A DNA stretch of 64,000 nucleotides from Fibrobacteria bacterium (GTDB lineage: Bacteria; Fibrobacterota; Fibrobacteria; UBA5070), in the NCBI GenBank assembly GCA_020633825.1, contig JACKCV010000001.1, positions 993,001-1,057,000 on the forward strand, read 5' to 3'. The notes under the pieces were generated by a model. The model was not told where the DNA came from. It worked only from the letters and a program-made list of their open reading frames with translations, and ran no database searches. Below, piece after piece: positions 6,800 to 16,288 of the stretch. The translations under genes were made by a program, and so were the position numbers. Numbering within the stretch: position 1 is the stretch's first letter; each line of letters begins with the position of its first letter.

Positions 6800-9700
6800 C
6801 AGAGGCATTCCCGGTGGTGGAGGGACGGGGAGGGGACGGACATCCGCACCGGTTGCGGGAGCGACGGAAGCCGGTGGCGGGAGGGTTGGTCGATGATGGC
6901 CCATTCGTCGAGTCCCAGGTTGATCCCGAACTCGATCCGATGGGCGCCCGTCGGCAGACCGAAGAGCTCGGCCGTTTCCTGCTTCAGGCCGCCGGGCTCG
7001 TCGAGGGCGCGGGCGAACTTCACTCCCAGCGACAACGGGTAGGCGGAGTGGATGGAGCCGGAGAGCCGGGTCTCCCACACGACGGAGCGCGAGAAGTCCT
7101 CGATCTGGTCGGTGAGGGAGCCTTCGATCCAGTCCGAACTCCAGGCTCTTCCGGCCTGCACGGAGGCCGCGGCGCTCCAGGTGTCGAGGAACCAGATTCC
7201 GGCGAGTTTGCGGATCTCCCACAGGGGGACCTTGTACGACAGCGAGAGGAAGGCCGTGTGCCTGCCTTGGAAAAGGCGGCGTTCGCGGTCGTGTCCGGGC
7301 TGGTACATCGGGTATCCGGGGAGGCTCAGGCCTTCGAGGTAGAAGTCGTCGAGGGTGTCGGCCTCGCTGTCCCAGGAGACCACGCCCGACACCGAGGCGT
7401 CGGCCTCCAGCGTGTGGTCCTGGAGAAGGGGGTTGGCCAGGCCCCATCGGAAATCGGCCAACGCGCGATGGACGACGGATTCCGTCATGCGGACGGTCAC
7501 GCTCCCGTTCTGGTTCTGCTGGAAGACGTCGGCGAAGGACCCTTGCCGCTTGAGGGAGGCGATGTCCGCCGACCACTGGAGACGGGCGAAGGTTCCCCGG
7601 TTGTCCTCCGATCCCCAGGAGGAACGATCGAGCCAGGTCCAGAAGATCGAAGGGGTCACGGCGGAATACCCGCGGAATTGGAAGGGGAATTCGTAGTAGT
7701 CGAAATCGTACCCGGCCCAGGTGGCGCTTCCGTGGATCTTCTGGTTGCGCGAGAGGGAGAAGCGTGCCCCGGCCGAGAGCGACGTCAGGTGCAACGCCCA
7801 CGGCTCGAAGGAGACCAGGGAATCGCCATCCGGATCGCGGGGATTCTCGCTGCGGATCTCGTCCTCGCCCCTCATCCCCTGGTAGGCGGCGTCGAAGGTC
7901 AGGGTGGGAGGGAGCGAACGGTTCTCCATTCCGGCCATCAGGAGCTTCTCCTGGCGCGGGTTCACGAAGTTCCGGTGCCCGGGACCCACGAAATCGAATC
8001 CATTGGTGAGGTCGAGCATCCCGAGGGCGAAGAGCATGTTCCGTCGGACGGGGTCGAGCAGCTGCAGGCGGGCACCGGCCATCCACTTCCAATCCTGGGC
8101 TTCGTTGCCGAGGATGGGGGGATTGCGCTGCGCGTACACGATCGGGGACACCAGGGCGCGGTTGGGGATGGACCGGTACGGGCGTTCGAGGCTGGCGAGG
8201 TCCCAGGTCTGTCGAAGCGGGGGCTGGATCCGAGGCGCAATCGGCGCGGCGGGCCGGGGGGCGAACAGGCGCACGGAGTCGAGCAGATGCAAGGCGAATC
8301 CGTCGATGTCCCAGGAGATGAAGGCCAGACGTTTCCCGTCCGGGGCGGGGGCGGGTTCGAAGGCTCCTCCCACCACCGAGGTGGCCTGCTCCAGGGTCAG
8401 GGAATCGAGATCCTGCCGATACAGGTTGAAGATGCCCGTGCGGTCGGAGGAGATCCAGATGTGCCGGCCGTCGGGATCGAAGGCGGGGTCGCGCCATTCG
8501 TGGAGGGAATCCCCCAGCCGGGAGAGGATGCGACCGTCGAGCGCGACGCGGTCCACGCGTCGAAGATTCCCATCGAACCAGTCGACGGCCAGGGAGCGCC
8601 CGTCGGGGTGCCATCGGGTGGAGAAGATCGTGTTGGCCGGCCAGTCTCCCAGGGAGTCCGGAGCGGGGAAGAGGTCGGTCCCTTCCGATTCCGGCAGCTC
8701 CAGGCCGTCCGACGGGATCAGTCGAACGCGGAAGCTGCGCCGGTCCCGGACCACCACGGCCAGGGTGTCGTTGCGAAAGCTCGGGGCGAGGGCGTGCATC
8801 CCCTTGGTGACCCGGAATTGTTGCTTCTTGCCCACGGCCTCGATGCGGCCCTCGTCGTCTGGTTTCAAGCGGGCGGAATAGATGTCCAGGACGGGACGGC
8901 CTTGCGGATCGTCGTTCCTGCCCGAATGGAACCAGACCGTGGAACGCGCGGAATCCACGGAAAAGCGCGAGCGGATGATCGGCGCCACGGTCCAGAAGCG
9001 GTCTGCGGAATCCCGCGTCGAATCCGCGGCCGAATCGGGCCTGGACAGGTCGCATCCCCACAGGCTGTTGATCTGGAAGTCGGAGCCGCGATTGGAGCTG
9101 AACAGCAGGAGGGAATCGTTCCACCAACGGGGATGGAGCGTGTTGAACGCCTGCCCGAAGAGCCGTCGCCCTTCCACCAGGGGGGAGGCGGACTGCACCT
9201 CGGAATCGGCCACGGCCTTCATCCGAGACGCCCATGCCGACCATAGGGAATCCGCGCTCCGCCCCTCGCTGGCCACCCGCCAAGCACCCGAGACGGTTTG
9301 GGGAAGCGGCTTGCCCAGGGACTTCCACCAGCGCACGACCTGTTCCGGGGTGTCCGCTCCCACCTGGCGCACCATTCCGTATCCGTGGTTGTACACCTTC
9401 TCGAAATCCAGTCCGGAACCCGAGAAGACGGTCATCCGGTTCCAGGGGAGGATGCTGTCGGAGAGAGCGGCGGTGCGCAGGATCATGCGGCGATGGGTGT
9501 CCCATCGGTCCCCTCCGTTGCGTTCCGAGATCCATTGCGCCGTGCCTTCGGCCAGGGACATGGAATAGGGATTGAGGGACCACAGCAGCCATCCCCCCGA
9601 ACCGATGGGGCGGTCCGAGGCGTCGGACCATCCGAATTGGATCTCCGGCAACCAGGGGCGCACCTTCGAGGAGGATTGGATCGAGACGATGTGCCCGAAC

Positions 9701-10113
9701 TCGTGGGCCACCACGTCGCGGATCCAGTCCTTGGATCCGCGAAGCTCGAATCCGAGGTCGGCCGACCAGATGGCCATGGTGTTCAAGCTGGCGATCGCCC
9801 AGCCGTTGGAATAGTCCTGGTCGAAGACGAGGAAGTCGATCTTCCCGGGAGGCCGATGGTGGAACAGTTCGACGACCTCGGGGTAGACCGCCTCGGCACG
9901 AGCTGCACAGGCTTGGGCGACCGATCGCAGCCGTTTTTCGTAGTGGAATCGGAAATGTTCGGTCTCCGAAGTCACCCACCGGATTTCGGGGTGGTTGCGA
10001 TCCTGCTCGTCGTCGCCGTAGGCGAAAGTGGGAATCGGGGTTCCTCCGAGCGCGAAAAACGCTAGTATGAAACAGAACCGGAGGAGCTGGGAGTGTGGGC
10101 GCGACCTGGGCAT
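6799..10113 (-). CDS. Secreted zinc metalloprotease-like protein with beta-propeller and C-terminal barrel-like region
   Basis: A 1104-residue exported protein with a signal peptide at about residues 1-32. Residues about 50-260 look like a gluzincin peptidase: HEFGH at 137-141 gives two zinc ligands and the active-site Glu, and Glu189 in LAEGTAQW is the likely third ligand. Residues about 300-640 have TolB/DPP-IV-type propeller repeats (for example RWHPDGRSLAVDW and DPAFDPDGRHIWISSDR). The last 400 residues are rich in alternating aromatic/polar strands, as in an outer-membrane barrel. It probably acts at the cell surface or in the periplasm. A TATTTT box lies 7 nt before the ATG, so the mRNA may be leaderless. 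The downstream ampG-like gene overlaps it, which hints at a cell-wall substrate. Confidence 0.75.
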   Translation of the reverse strand: MPRSRPHSQLLRFCFILAFFALGGTPIPTFAYGDDEQDRNHPEIRWVTSETEHFRFHYEKRLRSVAQACAARAEAVYPEVVELFHHRPPGKIDFLVFDQDYSNGWAIASLNTMAIWSADLGFELRGSKDWIRDVVAHEFGHIVSIQSSSKVRPWLPEIQFGWSDASDRPIGSGGWLLWSLNPYSMSLAEGTAQWISERNGGDRWDTHRRMILRTAALSDSILPWNRMTVFSGSGLDFEKVYNHGYGMVRQVGADTPEQVVRWWKSLGKPLPQTVSGAWRVASEGRSADSLWSAWASRMKAVADSEVQSASPLVEGRRLFGQAFNTLHPRWWNDSLLLFSSNRGSDFQINSLWGCDLSRPDSAADSTRDSADRFWTVAPIIRSRFSVDSARSTVWFHSGRNDDPQGRPVLDIYSARLKPDDEGRIEAVGKKQQFRVTKGMHALAPSFRNDTLAVVVRDRRSFRVRLIPSDGLELPESEGTDLFPAPDSLGDWPANTIFSTRWHPDGRSLAVDWFDGNLRRVDRVALDGRILSRLGDSLHEWRDPAFDPDGRHIWISSDRTGIFNLYRQDLDSLTLEQATSVVGGAFEPAPAPDGKRLAFISWDIDGFALHLLDSVRLFAPRPAAPIAPRIQPPLRQTWDLASLERPYRSIPNRALVSPIVYAQRNPPILGNEAQDWKWMAGARLQLLDPVRRNMLFALGMLDLTNGFDFVGPGHRNFVNPRQEKLLMAGMENRSLPPTLTFDAAYQGMRGEDEIRSENPRDPDGDSLVSFEPWALHLTSLSAGARFSLSRNQKIHGSATWAGYDFDYYEFPFQFRGYSAVTPSIFWTWLDRSSWGSEDNRGTFARLQWSADIASLKRQGSFADVFQQNQNGSVTVRMTESVVHRALADFRWGLANPLLQDHTLEADASVSGVVSWDSEADTLDDFYLEGLSLPGYPMYQPGHDRERRLFQGRHTAFLSLSYKVPLWEIRKLAGIWFLDTWSAAASVQAGRAWSSDWIEGSLTDQIEDFSRSVVWETRLSGSIHSAYPLSLGVKFARALDEPGGLKQETAELFGLPTGAHRIEFGINLGLDEWAIIDQPSRHRLPSLPQPVRMSVPSPSLHHRECL

Positions 10114-10173
10114 GGAGGCGAAAATACCTCATCCAGGAACTACACAACCCCTGCAAGTCCAGGAATTGCATAG

Positions 10174-10179
10174 TATTAT
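10174..10179 (+). promoter_or_regulatory. -10 element of the outer-membrane protein gene
   Basis: TATTAT lies in the divergent gap, with CTGCAA 17 bp upstream (10151-10156) as a weak -35. The resulting leader of about 33 nt carries a GGAGA ribosome site, so this gene has a conventional leader. Confidence 0.45.
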
Positions 10180-10218
10180 GAGGAAAACGGGCCCTTACAC
10201 ACGGCATCGGAGACTCCC

Positions 10219-11127
10219 ATGCGCGCACCCTTCCAGACTTCCCTGCCACGCTTGGCCGTCCTGGCTTCGATCTTGGCCTCCACCGCCGGTCTTGCCTCGG
10301 CCTACGACGAAGAGACCATCGGCGACCACCTTCAGCCCTTCATCGGGGGTTGGGTCGGCATGTACCAGGTCGATACCAAGGACCTCGAGTACATGGTCGC
10401 GAGATCGATGGGCCAGAAGAGCCCGCGTCTCGACGTGTTCCTTCCGGTGGTTCCCGCCGGCGGCGTGACCATGGGTGTGGCCTACGGACGCCTGCATCTG
10501 GGGGCGAACCTGGGGTACCAGTTGCGGGATGGTGGGGATTTCTCCGCCGCCAAGCAAGCCCAATACGGAATCCATCCTTCCTTCCGGTACGAAGTCGTCC
10601 CTCTCGATTTCAGCCTGGATCTGGCCATGCTTCCCAACGAATACCCGATCAACTTCCTGATCGGCGGCTCGGGTGGCATCGGGTTCACACGCATCCAGAA
10701 TCCGTTCCCCGCGCTGGTGGTTCGGGAAATGGGCGAGGATGGGACGATCACCAGCACCAAGGTGTATCCCAAGGACAACGTCTGGGAAACCAACAATTTC
10801 GCCTTGGCCACCGGATACGTGGGGGCCCGCATCAACCTCCTGCAACGGTTGAACCTCGAAGGGCAGATCGGCTACCGCCTCCTGCGCACCGACGCCGTCC
10901 AGTCCGACGAAGGCCCCGATCCCTACCAGATCAGCCATTTCAATGTCGATTCCGCCGGCAACTCGACGGCTTCCCTCAAGCCGATCCCCATCGATTTGTC
11001 CGGGGCCTATCTGCGCGTCGATCTGCGCTGGACCTTCGCCTCCAAGGCACAGAAGGAGCGTCAGGCGGCCTTGGAACGCCGTCGGAAGCAGCTTCAGTCG
11101 ATGGTCGCCGGGCTCGATCGCCGCTGA
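10219..11127 (+). CDS. Outer-membrane beta-barrel protein, function unknown
   Basis: A 302-residue protein with a clear signal peptide (a hydrophobic LAVLASILAS core ending ASA at about residue 28). The body is made of short alternating amphipathic strands with many Gly and aromatic residues (for example GGVTMGVAYGRLHLGANLGY and GYVGARINLLQRLNLEGQIGYR), which fits an outer-membrane beta-barrel. The C-terminus is unusual for a barrel: after the last strand (LRVDLRWTF) comes a charged, Lys/Arg/Gln-rich helix of about 30 residues. A GGAGA site precedes the ATG. It is divergent from the metalloprotease gene. Confidence 0.65.
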   Translation: MRAPFQTSLPRLAVLASILASTAGLASAYDEETIGDHLQPFIGGWVGMYQVDTKDLEYMVARSMGQKSPRLDVFLPVVPAGGVTMGVAYGRLHLGANLGYQLRDGGDFSAAKQAQYGIHPSFRYEVVPLDFSLDLAMLPNEYPINFLIGGSGGIGFTRIQNPFPALVVREMGEDGTITSTKVYPKDNVWETNNFALATGYVGARINLLQRLNLEGQIGYRLLRTDAVQSDEGPDPYQISHFNVDSAGNSTASLKPIPIDLSGAYLRVDLRWTFASKAQKERQAALERRRKQLQSMVAGLDRR

Positions 11128-11442
11128 TTTCCGCTCTCCCGGTGATCGGGAGGGGCGTGGACTCCCTGTTTTGGCCCCTCGCGAGGCCATCCCCTGGCTC
11201 CGGGAGTCGGTTTTGCGCCTTCCCCGGGGAAAGAGTGTTCTCGGAGTCCTCGTGAAGCTTCCCTCCGGCCCGCCGCCTCGGGGAGCCTCTCTCTACTTCC
11301 CGTGGGGGGAGGCTCCGGATCCGTCTCCCGGGAGGTTCCCTGGGTAGGTTTCTCCGTCCCGGGATGCGAACGTATCCCAACGGCGGCGTCCACGTTTGTA
11401 CCTTTTGCCTCCTTACACTCGTTCCCAGCAGAAGAGAGCGTC
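11128..11442. other. Intergenic region before purM
   Basis: A 315-bp gap with no convincing gene. It contains a hairpin (stem 11282-11289 pairing with 11309-11316, no T-run) that may end the barrel-protein transcript. A TACACT -10-like box sits at 11414-11419, so purM would have a leader of about 17 nt with an AGAAGAGAG ribosome site. Confidence 0.5.
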
Positions 11443-12465
11443 ATGAATTACGCCGAGGCCGGGGTCTCCCTCGACCGCTCCGACAAGGTCAAGAACAACA
11501 TCGCCGCCGCCGTGAAAAGCACCTTCGGGCCGCGCGTCCTCGGTGGCTTCGGCTCCTTCGGAGGATGCTTCGACGGACGCAACCTGGGAATCGACCCCGT
11601 GTTGGTTTCAAGCTGCGACGGTGTGGGCACCAAGCTCAAACTCGCCTTCCAGTCCGACATCCACGACACGGTCGGCCAGGACATCGTCAACCATTGCGTC
11701 GACGATATCCTCGTGCAGGGCGCCAAACCCCTCTTCTTCCTCGACTACATCGCCACCGGTCGGCTGCAGGACGGGGTCGTGGAAGGCATCGTCGACGGTC
11801 TGGCGAAGGCCTGCCGGGAGAACGGTTGCTCCCTGGTGGGCGGCGAAACCGCGGAAATGCCCGGCATGTATCCGGACGGCGAATACGATCTCGCGGGATT
11901 CATCGTCGGTGTCGTGGAGCGTGAAAACCTCCTCGATGGTTCGAGGATCCGCCCCGGGGACACCATCCTGGCGCTTTCCTCCGCGGGATTGCACACCAAC
12001 GGCTATTCTCTTGCTCGCAAGGTGTTCTTCGACAAGGCCGGACTGGATCTCGAATCCCGTCTCGACGGTCTGAATGGAACCCTCCGCGAAGCTCTCATGG
12101 CCCCCCATCGTTCCTACCTCAACAGCCTCCTTCCTCTGATCGAGGAAAAGGCCGTCCACGGTCTGGTCCATCTCACCGGCGGCGGTTTCCAGGGGAACAT
12201 TCCTCGGGTGCTCCCCGAGGACTGCGATGCGGTGATCGATCGCGACACCTGGGAAGTCCCCGCCCTGTTCCGGCACATCCAGGAAATCGGTCAGATCGAT
12301 CGTTCGGAAATGGATCGCACGTTCAACATGGGCATCGGAATGCTGGTCTTCGTTCCTTCCGAACGCGCCGAGGAGCTCGCGCGCCGCTTGGCGGATGCCG
12401 GCGAGACGGTCCACACCGTGGGACGCGTCGAAGCCGGTTCCCGTTCGGTGAAGCTGCTGGGCTGA
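11443..12465 (+). CDS. purM: Phosphoribosylformylglycinamidine cyclo-ligase PurM
   Basis: A 340-residue PurM, the fifth step of de novo purine synthesis: ATP-dependent closure of FGAM to aminoimidazole ribonucleotide in the cytosol. Recognisable segments are MNYAEAGVSLDRSDKVKNNI at the start, SCDGVGTKLKLAF, DIVNHCVDDILVQGAKPLFFLDY, GGETAEMPGMY (the ATP-binding/PurM signature) and LTGGGFQGNIPRVLP. The length is normal for the family. It is followed 95 nt later by cysS on the same strand. No other purine genes are nearby. Confidence 0.97.
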   Translation: MNYAEAGVSLDRSDKVKNNIAAAVKSTFGPRVLGGFGSFGGCFDGRNLGIDPVLVSSCDGVGTKLKLAFQSDIHDTVGQDIVNHCVDDILVQGAKPLFFLDYIATGRLQDGVVEGIVDGLAKACRENGCSLVGGETAEMPGMYPDGEYDLAGFIVGVVERENLLDGSRIRPGDTILALSSAGLHTNGYSLARKVFFDKAGLDLESRLDGLNGTLREALMAPHRSYLNSLLPLIEEKAVHGLVHLTGGGFQGNIPRVLPEDCDAVIDRDTWEVPALFRHIQEIGQIDRSEMDRTFNMGIGMLVFVPSERAEELARRLADAGETVHTVGRVEAGSRSVKLLG

Positions 12466-12560
12466 GGCAAGGCCTCCTTCCCCCGGCGATCGGGACGGAA
12501 GGGGGCGGATTGGCGGCGGAGGTGCGTTGCCCGGCGCCGCACAGGAGGACACGTCCACCC

Positions 12561-14003
12561 ATGAAGATCACGCTGCACAACACGCTTGGACGCAAGCTCC
12601 AGGAATTCAAACCGCTCAAGCCCGGCGTGGTGGGAATGTATTGCTGTGGACCCACGGTCTACCACTACGCCCACATCGGCAATCTTCGCACCTACGTCAA
12701 CGAAGACTTCCTCCGTCGGACTCTGGAATACGCGGGCTACGAGGTCAACCACGTCGTCAACATCACCGACGTGGGGCATCTGACCTCCGACAGTGATCAA
12801 GGCGATGACAAGATGGAGAAGGGGGCCGCTCGGGAAGGGCGGACCGTTTGGGAAATCGCCGAACACTACACCCAAGCGTTCTTCCAGGATTGGAAACGCC
12901 TGAATCTCGTCCAGCCGAAGGCCTGGCCGCGGGCCACGGGATACATCTCCCAGCAGATCGAGCTGGTCCAGATCCTCGAGACGAAGGGTTTCACCTACCG
13001 CACCGCCGACGGCATCTACTTCGATACCGAGAAATTCGCACGCTACGGGGATTTCGCCGGGATCAAGCTCGACGATCTCCGGGCCGGGGCGCGGGTCGAG
13101 CTTGGCGACAAGAAGAGCCCCACCGACTTCGCCCTCTGGAAATTCTCCCCCGAAGGCGTGCAACGCGCCATGGAATGGGAAAGCCCCTGGGGCATCGGAT
13201 TCCCGGGATGGCATGCCGAATGCAGCGCCATGTCCAACAGCTTGATCGGCCCCACCCTGGACATCCACTGCGGGGGCACCGACCACATCCGCATCCACCA
13301 CACCAACGAGATCGCCCAGAGCGAATGCGCCCACGGGCAACCCTTCGCCCGCTACTGGGTGCACAACGAGTTCCTCAAGACCGAGTCTTCGGGCAAGATG
13401 TCCAAGTCCTCCGGCGAGTTCCTGACGCTTCAGGTGCTCGTCGACCGCGGATTCGATGCGCTGGACTACCGCTACTTCTGCGCGACCGCCCACTATCGGA
13501 AGTTCCTGACGTTCTCCTGGGAGAACATCGCGGCCAGTCGGGATGCCCATCGCGCCTTTCGCCGGCGCATCGCACCGCTCCTGTCCGCCTGGGCGGGGGT
13601 CCGGTCCGGGGAACTCGACGCGGCATCGGATCTGTCGGCGGCCCAGAAGGACTGGCAGAAGCGCTTCGAGGAAGCCCTGGGGCAGGACGTGAACATTCCC
13701 AAGGCCCTCGGGCTCGCGCAGAGCCTGGCCCGCGAGGAAGCCCTTTCGGAGTCCGAACGAGGACGGCTGCTTGCCGACTGGGACCGGGTCCTGGGCCTCG
13801 ACCTCGGGCGGGAGCTCCCCGATCCCCCTCCGGTGGAGGTCTCCGAGTCGGAGCGTCTGGACATCGAGCGGTTGTTCGCCGCGCGGGCCGCCGCCCGGGC
13901 GGCCAAGGATTGGGCCGAGGCCGACCGTGTCCGCGCCGAGCTGGCGGAGCTTTCCGTGGTCGTCGTCGACACCCCCGAAGGCTCCTCCTGGAAGAAGATC
14001 TGA
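12561..14003 (+). CDS. cysS: Cysteinyl-tRNA synthetase
   Basis: A 480-residue class I aminoacyl-tRNA synthetase charging tRNA-Cys. It has the zinc/cysteine-binding CCGPTVYHYAHIGNLRTY with a HIGN version of the HIGH motif, the central zinc-ligand region (HAECSAMS and DIHCGGTDHIRIHHTNE), and KMSKSSGEF for the KMSKS loop. The C-terminal helical DALR-like part ends at the usual length. An AGGAGG ribosome site precedes the ATG. Nothing odd was seen. Confidence 0.97.
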   Translation: MKITLHNTLGRKLQEFKPLKPGVVGMYCCGPTVYHYAHIGNLRTYVNEDFLRRTLEYAGYEVNHVVNITDVGHLTSDSDQGDDKMEKGAAREGRTVWEIAEHYTQAFFQDWKRLNLVQPKAWPRATGYISQQIELVQILETKGFTYRTADGIYFDTEKFARYGDFAGIKLDDLRAGARVELGDKKSPTDFALWKFSPEGVQRAMEWESPWGIGFPGWHAECSAMSNSLIGPTLDIHCGGTDHIRIHHTNEIAQSECAHGQPFARYWVHNEFLKTESSGKMSKSSGEFLTLQVLVDRGFDALDYRYFCATAHYRKFLTFSWENIAASRDAHRAFRRRIAPLLSAWAGVRSGELDAASDLSAAQKDWQKRFEEALGQDVNIPKALGLAQSLAREEALSESERGRLLADWDRVLGLDLGRELPDPPPVEVSESERLDIERLFAARAAARAAKDWAEADRVRAELAELSVVVVDTPEGSSWKKI

Positions 14004-14292
14004 GGCGATTCCCCGTTTCCCCCCGTCCGCGACGGAAGGGGGGGACGAAATCCGTCTCCACGCCCCGCGACGGCGGGGCCCCGTCGCGAGGTCGCGCCCG
14101 GCGAGCGAGGATCGCCTCCGAAGGTTCGGACCCACGACGTGCCCCGCGGCCGCTTCCGGGAGGCATCGGTCCCGGCCCGGAGGATGGATGGTTTCGCAGG
14201 CCGCCGGGAACTAGTTTGCTCACCAATTGGTCGACCCATTCTGGACTCCTTCGTCGCCGACGCCCGAGTCCACCGAAACCCGAGGAGACATC
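14004..14292. other. Intergenic hairpins between cysS and clpP-like gene
   Basis: This holds two GC-rich hairpins in tandem. One is centred near 14030 (CCGTC/GACGG flanked by C and G runs). The other is centred near 14072 (CGCGACGG pairing with CCGTCGCG). Neither has a T-run. They probably mark the end of cysS. No gene seen. Confidence 0.4.
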
Positions 14293-14931
14293 ATGAACGC
14301 ATCCCCCTGGAAACTCGACGACGAGGACGAAGACGACTCCTCCCACGGCTGCCCCGATTGCGAAGGCAAGGAGAAGGAGGACAAGGGTGGTCTGGAGAAG
14401 CAGCTCGCCGAGAGCTTCCTGAAGAACCGCCGCGTGTTCCTTTGGGGCGCCGTCGACGACAAGTCCGCCAAGGAGGTCGTCGCCCGGTTGCTGTTCCTCG
14501 ACAGCCAGTCCCACGACGACATCGTGATGCTGATCAACAGCCCCGGCGGGGTCATCACCTCCGGCACGGCCATCCTCGACGCCATGGATGCGGTGAAGTC
14601 CGATGTCGTCACCGTGGTGATGGGACAGGCGGCCTCCATGGGCGCGGTGATCCTCGCCTACGGAGCCAAGGGGAAGCGCTACTCCTGGAAACGTGCGCGG
14701 ATCATGATCCACCAGCCGCTGATCTCCGGGACCATGTACGGCCCCGCCTCCGACATCCAGATCCAGGCGGAGGAGATGCTCCGCATCCGCAAGGATCTGA
14801 ACCAGCTTCTCGCCGACGCTTCGGGCAAGACCCTGGAACAGATCGAGCAGGATACCGATCGCGACCACTTCCTGTCTTCCGAGGAAGCGCGCGAATACGG
14901 TCTGGTCGACATCGTCGAGAACAAGAGCTGA
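14293..14931 (+). CDS. clpP: ClpP-family serine protease with acidic CxxC N-terminal extension
   Basis: A 212-residue ClpP homologue. The catalytic triad is intact: Ser115 in GQAASMGA, His140 in MIHQPL and Asp191 in TDRDHFLS; the oligomerisation and oxyanion motif NSPGGVITSG is also present. The first 35 residues are unlike ordinary ClpP: strongly acidic (DDEDEDDSS) with a CPDC pair (Cys20, Cys23), followed by a charged EGKEKEDKGG stretch. In ClpP the N-terminus gates the axial pore and meets the ATPase, so the extension could alter partner choice. Typical neighbours clpX and tig are absent, which suggests a paralogue. A GAGGAGA site precedes the ATG. Confidence 0.9.
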   Translation: MNASPWKLDDEDEDDSSHGCPDCEGKEKEDKGGLEKQLAESFLKNRRVFLWGAVDDKSAKEVVARLLFLDSQSHDDIVMLINSPGGVITSGTAILDAMDAVKSDVVTVVMGQAASMGAVILAYGAKGKRYSWKRARIMIHQPLISGTMYGPASDIQIQAEEMLRIRKDLNQLLADASGKTLEQIEQDTDRDHFLSSEEAREYGLVDIVENKS

Positions 14932-14959
14932 CGGGAACCACGGGGCCTGTCGGTCGAGA

Positions 14960-14999
14960 GGGGCGTTCCGGGCCGAGGTCCGGAACGCCCCTTTTCGTT
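14960..14999 (+). terminator. Intrinsic terminator after clpP-like gene
   Basis: GGGGCGTTCCG (14960-14970) pairs perfectly with CGGAACGCCCC (14981-14991) and is followed by TTTTCGTTT. Confidence 0.9.
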
Positions 15000-15198
15000 T
15001 CGCGAAGTTTCCTGCAGGAGTCGTTCTCCTGGTGCGATCGCGGATCTCGCGGGAATCCGGTTCCGCCGCTCTCCGGGAAACCCGCCGGGTGCTCCCCTTC
15101 CCGCGGGGAGGAGGGCGGATCGCCGAATCGGGCTTGCCCGGAGGGGGAATGTGAGCGATATTCCGGAGGTACCCACCTCGTTCACCTGGAGGTTTCCC

Positions 15199-15492
15199 GT
15201 GCGACCTGCCCTCGTTGGCTTCCTTTTCCTGTGCCTTGCCGCCCACGGCCAATCCGTCGTTCCCTCCCCGTCTTCCGTCCCGCCCGGGCAGCAGCCCGTC
15301 GCCCGACTCTCGAAGGGTGTGATCGAGATCGACCCCCACGGCCACGAGGGATTGCAGGTGCAGATCCTGGATCTGGACGGCAGGTACCTTCGGACGCTTT
15401 CCGGTGGCGACCGGCGCGGGCGTCTGCTGTGCTTCCCCTTGCCGGACAACGCCTTGGCGGGGGAGGTCATGGTGAAGGTGGTTTCCCCCTGA
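15199..15492 (+). CDS. Small secreted protein resembling a surface-protein C-terminal domain
   Basis: A 97-residue protein starting at GTG, with GGAGG 6 nt upstream and a signal peptide (LVGFLFLCLAAHGQS). After a Pro/Ser-rich linker it has a small beta domain (VQILDLDGRYLRTLSGG and VMVKVVSP) resembling the short beta-sandwich end domains that close many secreted proteins in Fibrobacter- and Bacteroidetes-type bacteria. Here that domain makes up the whole protein. Its role is unknown. It stands between two terminated units with no obvious partner. Confidence 0.5.
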   Translation: MRPALVGFLFLCLAAHGQSVVPSPSSVPPGQQPVARLSKGVIEIDPHGHEGLQVQILDLDGRYLRTLSGGDRRGRLLCFPLPDNALAGEVMVKVVSP

Positions 15493-15592
15493 TGGTTGGC
15501 GCCCCTGGTGTCCCGGGGGCGCACCGGGCGGGGGGAGATGTGCATCTTTGGGGGAGCCATCGAACCCACCATCGCCGACGGGAGAACCACCC

Positions 15593-16288
15593 ATGCGAGT
15601 CCATGTCCTTGAGCATCACCCCATCGAGGGGATCGGAACCATCGCCGACTGGATCGTTCTGCATGGACATGAAATCTCCAGGACCCGATGGTACGAGTCC
15701 ACCGAAACCCCCGACCCGCGGGACATCGATCTCCTGGTGGTGATGGGCGGGCCCATGGGAGTGCACGACGAAACCCTGCACCCGTGGCTGGGTCGCGAGA
15801 AGGCCTTCCTGGACCGCTGCATCGAAGCGGAGGTGTGGTGCCTGGGCGTTTGCCTCGGAGCCCAGTTGCTCGCCGACCGCCTGGGCGGGGACGTGGCGCG
15901 CAACGCCTGGACGGAAATTGGCTGGTGGCCGGTCCACCGGACCCTGGAGGGCGCCTCCGATCCGATCTTCAGGGCGTTCCCCGAAAGGTTGGACGTCTTC
16001 CACTGGCACGGGGACACCTTCGCCGTGCCTCCCCATGGCGCCCATTGCGCGTACTCCCAGTCCTGCGCATCCCAGGCCTTCCGCAAGGGGCGCGTGGTGG
16101 GCATCCAGTTCCACCTGGAGCTGTCCGAGGAGTCCCTGGGTGGCTTGATCGAAGCCCAGGGATCCTTCGACGGACCGTTCATCCAGGAACCAGACCAGTT
16201 CCTCGCCGATGCCGAACGATTCCGTCGCTTGCGCAAGGCCAATCTCGCCTTCCTCGATCACCTCGCTTCCGAGATCGGAAGGGCGTGA
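15593..16288 (+). CDS. Class I glutamine amidotransferase-like protein
   Basis: A 231-residue GMP-synthase-type amidotransferase domain standing alone. It has the oxyanion strand VVMGGPMGVHD, the nucleophile elbow GVCLGAQLLA (catalytic Cys) and the His-Glu pair in GIQFHLELS. Such stand-alone proteins hydrolyse glutamine or gamma-glutamyl compounds. No synthetase partner is adjacent, so the substrate is unknown. A GGGAGA site lies before the ATG. The stop overlaps the next gene by 4 nt (GTGA), suggesting the two are made together. Confidence 0.85.
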   Translation: MRVHVLEHHPIEGIGTIADWIVLHGHEISRTRWYESTETPDPRDIDLLVVMGGPMGVHDETLHPWLGREKAFLDRCIEAEVWCLGVCLGAQLLADRLGGDVARNAWTEIGWWPVHRTLEGASDPIFRAFPERLDVFHWHGDTFAVPPHGAHCAYSQSCASQAFRKGRVVGIQFHLELSEESLGGLIEAQGSFDGPFIQEPDQFLADAERFRRLRKANLAFLDHLASEIGRA

